The notes below the pieces were generated by a model. The model was not told the origin of the DNA. It ran no database searches and saw only the letters and a program-made list of their open reading frames with translations. A stretch of 26,186 nucleotides of DNA. Origin: Firmicutes bacterium UBA5454 (GTDB lineage Bacteria > Bacillota > Clostridia > Caldicoprobacterales > DTU083). The translations under genes were made by a program, and so were the position numbers. Location of the stretch: positions 1 to 26,186 of the forward strand of contig DIQU01000014.1 in assembly GCA_002426555.1 (NCBI GenBank), read 5' to 3'. Below are positions 22,454 to 26,186 of this stretch, piece after piece (the stretch's first letter is position 1; each line of letters begins with the position of its first letter).

Positions 22454-22771
22454 TCATACTTCAAATTCCAAACCCAGCAATGGTGCATGCTGTTGAGCCC
22501 CATAAACATCAGTTTCACCCAGCTCTCCTGATGCCATGGGTCTTTCTATTGTGGCTTTAATTGCTTTTGCCGGCTTAAACTCGATTACATTGATTACTTT
22601 CTCTTGAGGAATATTATATAGCTGTGCAATCAGTTCTTTTCCAATAAGTTTTTTATCACAGAACAGCTGGAAGGTCTCCCATTCTCTAAAAATAATATCA
22701 AAAGTTAGTTCATAGGGACCTGAATTTTTACTCCTTATAACTTCAGCTGCATCTATTAATTTAATATTCAT
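22454..22771 (-). CDS. DUF4387 family protein
   Basis: This is a protein of about 105 residues in the DUF4387 family. Recognisable parts are the opening KLIDAAEVIRSKNSGPYELTFD, then EWETFQLF, and a C-terminal half with TIERPMASGELGETDVYGAQQHAPL. Members almost always accompany an AtuA-like (DUF1446) protein, as here, or are fused to it, so the two likely form one enzyme or complex. The function is unproven. The ATG at 22771 has GGGAG nine bases upstream and starts two bases after the AtuA-like stop; a TTG at 22777 would overlap it by four bases. Either way translation is probably coupled. Confidence 0.85.
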   Translation of the reverse strand: MNIKLIDAAEVIRSKNSGPYELTFDIIFREWETFQLFCDKKLIGKELIAQLYNIPQEKVINVIEFKPAKAIKATIERPMASGELGETDVYGAQQHAPLLGLEFEV

Positions 22772-22773
22772 AG

Positions 22774-24141
22774 TCAAACACTCCCTCCCATAGTCATTAT
22801 TTCCATTGGGAATAATTCATTGGGATCATCCACTTCGACAACATGATATAAATTAAAGGTATATACTTCGCCAGCTTTGAGATCTGATGGAGAATAGGGA
22901 AAAGCGAGGTTGCCTGCTGTTGCTATTCTTCCTTGATATCCGTAGTGTAACATAGTTGAGCGGGTAAAACTGCAAATAGTATTGGCTGTAGCTTGATCCT
23001 GCGCAACTACCTCAATTATAATCCCAAGTTCATGGCTTGTTATTTCTTGTTGAGGTTCCAATGCCCCCATAACTCCATTTCTACCATACACTCTGAAGTC
23101 CAAGAAGTATTCCATCTGTGAATCACTGAAATTATCTTCCACTCTTTCGCGAACACCCTGTAGAACCTCATCTATCTGAGCAATCATAATAGGATCTCGA
23201 GTTCCGGCTATGGACACAGTTCGATAACCAATTTTCTTTGCACCTTCCAGTTTAATCGTATATTCTTCAGACTGAATAAATTTGCTGCCACTTACCTTTA
23301 CCATGTTATCTGTTTCCTGTGTAAATTCTGTATTGGTTAAGTCCAATACGCCACCAGGACCCGGTAAAATGTATGGATTGGTCTTTTCATAAAGAGTATG
23401 GGCTGCAACTGACAAGGTCGTACATTTCCGAACAGGGTTCAAAGGCTCTACATTGAAATAATCTTCTCCCAGGTATCCCATCATACAGTCGCTGCCACTG
23501 CCCGGAGTGGCTGCTATGCTTGCACATTCAAGTATCTTACCCAGATGTATGGCAAGTCCTCTATCATAGCCTTTTTGAACTGCCAGAGAAGCAAAAACAA
23601 CTGGATCATAAGCTCTTCCTGCTATGATTACCTGAACATCCTGTTCAAGTGCTTTTATGAATGGTTCTATCCCCATTTGTCCTACAATTCTATCGGTTCT
23701 TTCTAATTCTTCCTTCGACAATTCTGGAGCTGGATGAAGAGGATACACTTTTCCTTCATCCATTTTCTTAAGAATATAATCTTTATCTATTTCAGCATGA
23801 ATAACAGCTGTCTTAAACTGCATTCCCTTTTCTCTTGCAATTTCCATAACGATTTGTACATTCCATTCCAAATGCGGTTCGCCGCCACTTCCCCCTGCAC
23901 TGCCTATTATAACAGGTATGTCTTCTTCAAGAGCCGCTGAAATCATGATCCCCAAATCTCTCTTAACTGCTGTTCTATCAGTAAAAGATATCCCTGCCCC
24001 CAAATAATAAGGACCAGGATCAGTTGAGCCTGCATCCACAGCAATTACATGGGGATGCCTTCTCATTCCCTCTTCAAAAGACTTCATTGGAAATCCATAG
24101 CCCAATATGGCTGTTGGAGATAATATTCTTAGTTCTTCCAC
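22774..24141 (-). CDS. AtuA-like (DUF1446) acyclic terpene utilization family protein
   Basis: This is a 455-residue protein of the DUF1446/AtuA family, named after a Pseudomonas gene needed for citronellol/geraniol breakdown but biochemically uncharacterised as far as I know. It shows the glycine-rich SPTAILGYGFP start, VIAVDAGSTDPGPYYLG, IIGSAGGSGGEPHL and GRAYDPVVFASLA, plus a GPGGVLDLTN block. The GTG start is six bases after GGAGG. It sits about 230 bases downstream of mal, with dispersed repeats in the gap, and directly upstream of DUF4387. Its place after methylaspartate ammonia-lyase makes a role in mesaconate or citramalate conversion an attractive hypothesis, not shown by sequence. 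Confidence 0.85.
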   Translation of the reverse strand: MEELRILSPTAILGYGFPMKSFEEGMRRHPHVIAVDAGSTDPGPYYLGAGISFTDRTAVKRDLGIMISAALEEDIPVIIGSAGGSGGEPHLEWNVQIVMEIAREKGMQFKTAVIHAEIDKDYILKKMDEGKVYPLHPAPELSKEELERTDRIVGQMGIEPFIKALEQDVQVIIAGRAYDPVVFASLAVQKGYDRGLAIHLGKILECASIAATPGSGSDCMMGYLGEDYFNVEPLNPVRKCTTLSVAAHTLYEKTNPYILPGPGGVLDLTNTEFTQETDNMVKVSGSKFIQSEEYTIKLEGAKKIGYRTVSIAGTRDPIMIAQIDEVLQGVRERVEDNFSDSQMEYFLDFRVYGRNGVMGALEPQQEITSHELGIIIEVVAQDQATANTICSFTRSTMLHYGYQGRIATAGNLAFPYSPSDLKAGEVYTFNLYHVVEVDDPNELFPMEIMTMGGSV

Positions 24142-24188
24142 CTTTATCCTCCTAACTTGAATCTACTCTTTAGTTAAATTAATAAATT

Positions 24189-24345
24189 GTCATCCTGAAC
24201 GCAGTGAAGGATCTTTCCTTCTTTCCTTATAAGATTCCTCATTGCATTCGGAAAGACAACATCTAAATGTCATCCTGAACGCATGTCATCCTGATCGTAG
24301 TGAAGGATCTTTCTATATAAGGTTCCTCATTGCATTCGGAATGGC
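24189..24345. repeat. Dispersed palindromic repeat, nested double copy
   Basis: Left arm GTCATCCTGAACGCAGTGAA..GGATCTTTCC and right arm AAGATTCCTCATTGCATTCG..GAAAGAC are largely complementary. A second, partly duplicated left arm (two GTCATCCTGA starts at about 24269 and 24285) is followed by another right arm ending at 24345. It fills the gap between mal and the AtuA-like gene inside the operon, so the mRNA would carry these hairpins. Confidence 0.75.
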
Positions 24346-24370
24346 ATGGTACAATCCGAGTGACAATATT

Positions 24371-25633
24371 CTACTTAGCTTGATTAGCCGACTGTGAATT
24401 ATTGATTGCTATAATTCTCTGCATCTCATTATAAACAATCATATAACCTTCATCCACACCCATCCCCGGCTTGGCCAGGATTTGATCGGGATGAGCAGCC
24501 ATTGCTATATGTACACAAACTTGTGATGATCTGTCGGTTTCATTACAGGTTCCGCCTTGATATGCTCCTATACCTTTTTGTTTGCAATATAGCACAGCTT
24601 CAATAGTATTATTGATGCCGCCAAGATCCGGTGTTTTTATTTGAATCATATGTCCTGCTCTGTTATCAGCGAAGTATTTAATGTCCTCCAGGGTATTGCA
24701 CCACTCATCTGCTACAATCTGTATATTTATGTCTTCTTCATCAACTCTTCGAGTTAATTCCTTCAAAGCAAGCATCTGGCCTTCTCTTTCTTCAACATCG
24801 ATAGGACCTTCTATTCTGAGTTTATAAGGATAAGCTGCTCTCTCAAGTTCTTTGAAATAGGCTATTATTCTATCATAATCATCGTTAAACGCCATTCCTA
24901 TAGTTCCATATACATCAATATGAAGTATCGGCTTATATTCCTGATCAGGCTTTAACTCAGATACCCTGTCACGCAGCCATCCTACATATTTCAAGAGAAG
25001 CTCTCCTTCTTCTCCGAGCTTGTTATGCACATTATTGATCAGTGCATGAGGCAATACATCAGCGCCTTTGATGATCATTTTATCTACATTATTATACCTA
25101 TCATCGCCAGATTGAGAAAATATAGGAATACCTTCGCTTGATACATAAGTATTATATTCATCTGCAATAACTTCCGCCATGATCATTTTTCTGCTTTTTG
25201 CAACTGCGTCCAGAATAGCTTGTGTAATTCCATAGCGTAAAGCAGTATGAATTCGCTTTCCAGTATCAGGATTTATAAAGCTGTCAATCTCTTCAGCCAG
25301 CTCTTTAAAGCTATACATTTCCCGTCCCTCAAGAACAGGTGCAATATACTCTTGAATGACAGGAATAAAATCATCTGCCAGAAACAGCGGATCTCTTCCT
25401 CCCGCACCTGAATACTGAACTGCAGCACAATCGCCATGAGCTATTTGCCCATCCTCCAACACAAGCATTACTGAAATTGCTTCTCCGGCTTGTCTCACAG
25501 CAGTAAATCCATCTGTAACAGGATCTCCTTTATAGGTTGCTCCATCAGGTACAGCATTTCTCTTGATTGCCCGTTGATCATCAAAGTAAAAGCCTGTCCT
25601 TCCCTTTGAGCAAATAACATCCACAATTTTCAT
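24371..25633 (-). CDS. mal: Methylaspartate ammonia-lyase
   Basis: This is a 420-residue methylaspartate ammonia-lyase (EC 4.3.1.2), which removes ammonia from 3-methylaspartate to give mesaconate in glutamate fermentation. It aligns by eye almost throughout with the Clostridium tetanomorphum enzyme (413 residues), offset by two. Counterparts of its active-site residues are all present: His196 (PHALINN), metal ligands Asp240 (HIDVYGT), Glu275 (RIEGP) and Asp309 (VADEW), and the catalytic Lys333 (QIKTPDLGG). It is an enolase-superfamily TIM barrel, Mg-dependent and cytoplasmic. It follows glmE by 21 bases. The ATG is 13 bases from GGAG, an unusually long gap explained by a tiny overlapping frame. 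Confidence 0.96.
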   Translation of the reverse strand: MKIVDVICSKGRTGFYFDDQRAIKRNAVPDGATYKGDPVTDGFTAVRQAGEAISVMLVLEDGQIAHGDCAAVQYSGAGGRDPLFLADDFIPVIQEYIAPVLEGREMYSFKELAEEIDSFINPDTGKRIHTALRYGITQAILDAVAKSRKMIMAEVIADEYNTYVSSEGIPIFSQSGDDRYNNVDKMIIKGADVLPHALINNVHNKLGEEGELLLKYVGWLRDRVSELKPDQEYKPILHIDVYGTIGMAFNDDYDRIIAYFKELERAAYPYKLRIEGPIDVEEREGQMLALKELTRRVDEEDINIQIVADEWCNTLEDIKYFADNRAGHMIQIKTPDLGGINNTIEAVLYCKQKGIGAYQGGTCNETDRSSQVCVHIAMAAHPDQILAKPGMGVDEGYMIVYNEMQRIIAINNSQSANQAK

Positions 25634-25650
25634 GTTCTCATCGATACTCC
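25630..25650 (-). promoter_or_regulatory. Three-codon frame overlapping the mal start
   Basis: On the minus strand GGAG (25650-25647) is five bases before an ATG at 25641 that opens ATG-AGA-ACA-TGA. Its TGA overlaps the mal ATG in an ATGA junction. The mal ATG itself is 13 bases from GGAG. Ribosomes may start on the mini-frame and reinitiate at mal. This is seen in the sequence, but its use is inference. Confidence 0.35.
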
Positions 25651-25654
25651 TTTG

Positions 25655-26186
25655 TCACCTTGGTCTTCCTACAAGTGCCCCTTTGCCGATTGCATAAATA
25701 TCATCAATAACCATCTGGAAGCTTACAGCTCTTCTCTCATGACGAGCTCTTTCCTCAATCTTTTCTCTGTGAAAACCAATGATATCCTTGCTAAATGGCA
25801 GGTCACCGCAGTCTAAGAGTCTGACTGCTCCGTTATTATCTCTGGCAGGAAGGATTTTGCCCGCATTAAACTTGCTGGGTGCAAAGGGCACATCAATAAC
25901 CCCTGCCTGGAAAGCTCGTATAACACCAACCGCTATATCACCGTTGCCAAGTTCGAAAACCTTATCTACAATACAACGGGTTTCAGCAGTGATTATTTCC
26001 ATTTCTGCTTCCAGTTCAAGTGTTAATGGCAGCTGTTGATCTTTAAGCATGGTAACCAACTGCTTTGTAGCTCTAAGCCCATTTGCATTAGCCTCCTTGG
26101 TCGGTATTCCAAGGGCTTCATGAGGTGACTTTACGATTACTTTTGTGGCTCCCGATAAAGATGCAGTTGCTGCCCCCCATGAGATA
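25655..26186 (-). CDS. glmE: Glutamate mutase large subunit (methylaspartate mutase epsilon), 3' part
   Basis: This is the C-terminal 176 or so residues of a gene that runs off the right edge of the window. The open frame reads through to base 26186, beginning ISWGAATASLSGATKVIVKS and continuing IPTKEANANGLRATKQ, diagnostic of the E subunit of adenosylcobalamin-dependent glutamate mutase (EC 5.4.99.1), followed by the VRLLDCGDLPF region near the end. The enzyme turns glutamate into 3-methylaspartate, the substrate of the next gene product, and needs the small cobalamin-binding subunit GlmS, expected outside the window upstream. An internal Met at 26059 is not the start. TGA at 25655 ends the frame. 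Confidence 0.92.
   Translation of the reverse strand, partial: ISWGAATASLSGATKVIVKSPHEALGIPTKEANANGLRATKQLVTMLKDQQLPLTLELEAEMEIITAETRCIVDKVFELGNGDIAVGVIRAFQAGVIDVPFAPSKFNAGKILPARDNNGAVRLLDCGDLPFSKDIIGFHREKIEERARHERRAVSFQMVIDDIYAIGKGALVGRPR

Overview
The window looks like a chromosomal segment of an anaerobic, low-GC Gram-positive bacterium of the class Clostridia. The evidence is AT-rich intergenic DNA, strong AGGAGG-type ribosome binding sites with several GTG and TTG starts, clostridial families (DUF3842, an ECF S-component, a LiaF-like protein, a cytosolic M16C peptidase), and the methylaspartate glutamate-fermentation genes at the right end. No rRNA, tRNA, CRISPR array or intact transposase was seen.

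Layout. (1) Bases 1-3800 are an accessory patchwork: an imperfect palindromic element, an orphan lipoprotein, a small membrane protein, a RelE/ParE-type toxin-antitoxin pair whose toxin looks C-terminally shortened, a group II intron remnant reduced to domains V and VI, a second palindromic element, a PHP-family phosphoesterase, and a third element. The palindromic elements carry GTTAGGC/GCCTAAC cores like integron attC sites. (2) 3858-9006 is a sugar locus: an AraC-type regulator divergent from a GH4 glycosidase, a Gfo/Idh/MocA oxidoreductase and a GH109-type glycosidase. Two direct half-sites 21 bp apart sit in front of the GH4 promoter. (3) 9181-12852 holds a Cu/Zn superoxide dismutase without a signal peptide and a large M16C metallopeptidase. 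(4) 12979-16264, all on the minus strand, is a decayed sugar operon: a NagB-like isomerase/deaminase, a 33-codon stump of an FGGY sugar kinase, a ceramidase-N-domain protein, a LiaF-like protein and the N-terminal stump of an MFS transporter. (5) 16471-20628 holds an SDR dehydrogenase, a DUF3842 protein, an ECF S-component with an attenuator-like leader, a SIS phosphosugar isomerase and a YbhE/Pgl-type lactonase. (6) 20831-21478 is a 5'-truncated deacetylase-like gene abutting (7) the minus-strand cluster glmE - mal - AtuA-like (DUF1446) - DUF4387 - P-loop/tRNA-SAD protein, which continues past the window edge.

How the genes work together. GlmE and methylaspartate ammonia-lyase convert glutamate through 3-methylaspartate to mesaconate. 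The AtuA-like, DUF4387 and P-loop/SAD genes lie immediately downstream on the same strand, and no recognisable mesaconase is visible. They are therefore the most interesting unknowns here. The middle of the window encodes unusual NAD-dependent glycosidases (GH4, GH109) and phosphosugar enzymes, with no transporter left intact.

Two further features stand out. Heptameric tandem arrays (GGGTTAC/GGGATRC-like units) begin directly at the stop codons of two genes. A dispersed palindromic repeat (GTCATCCTGA...GGATCTT / AAGATTCCTC...CGGAATGAC) occupies at least four intergenic gaps. At least four eroded genes or elements suggest ongoing gene loss in this region.
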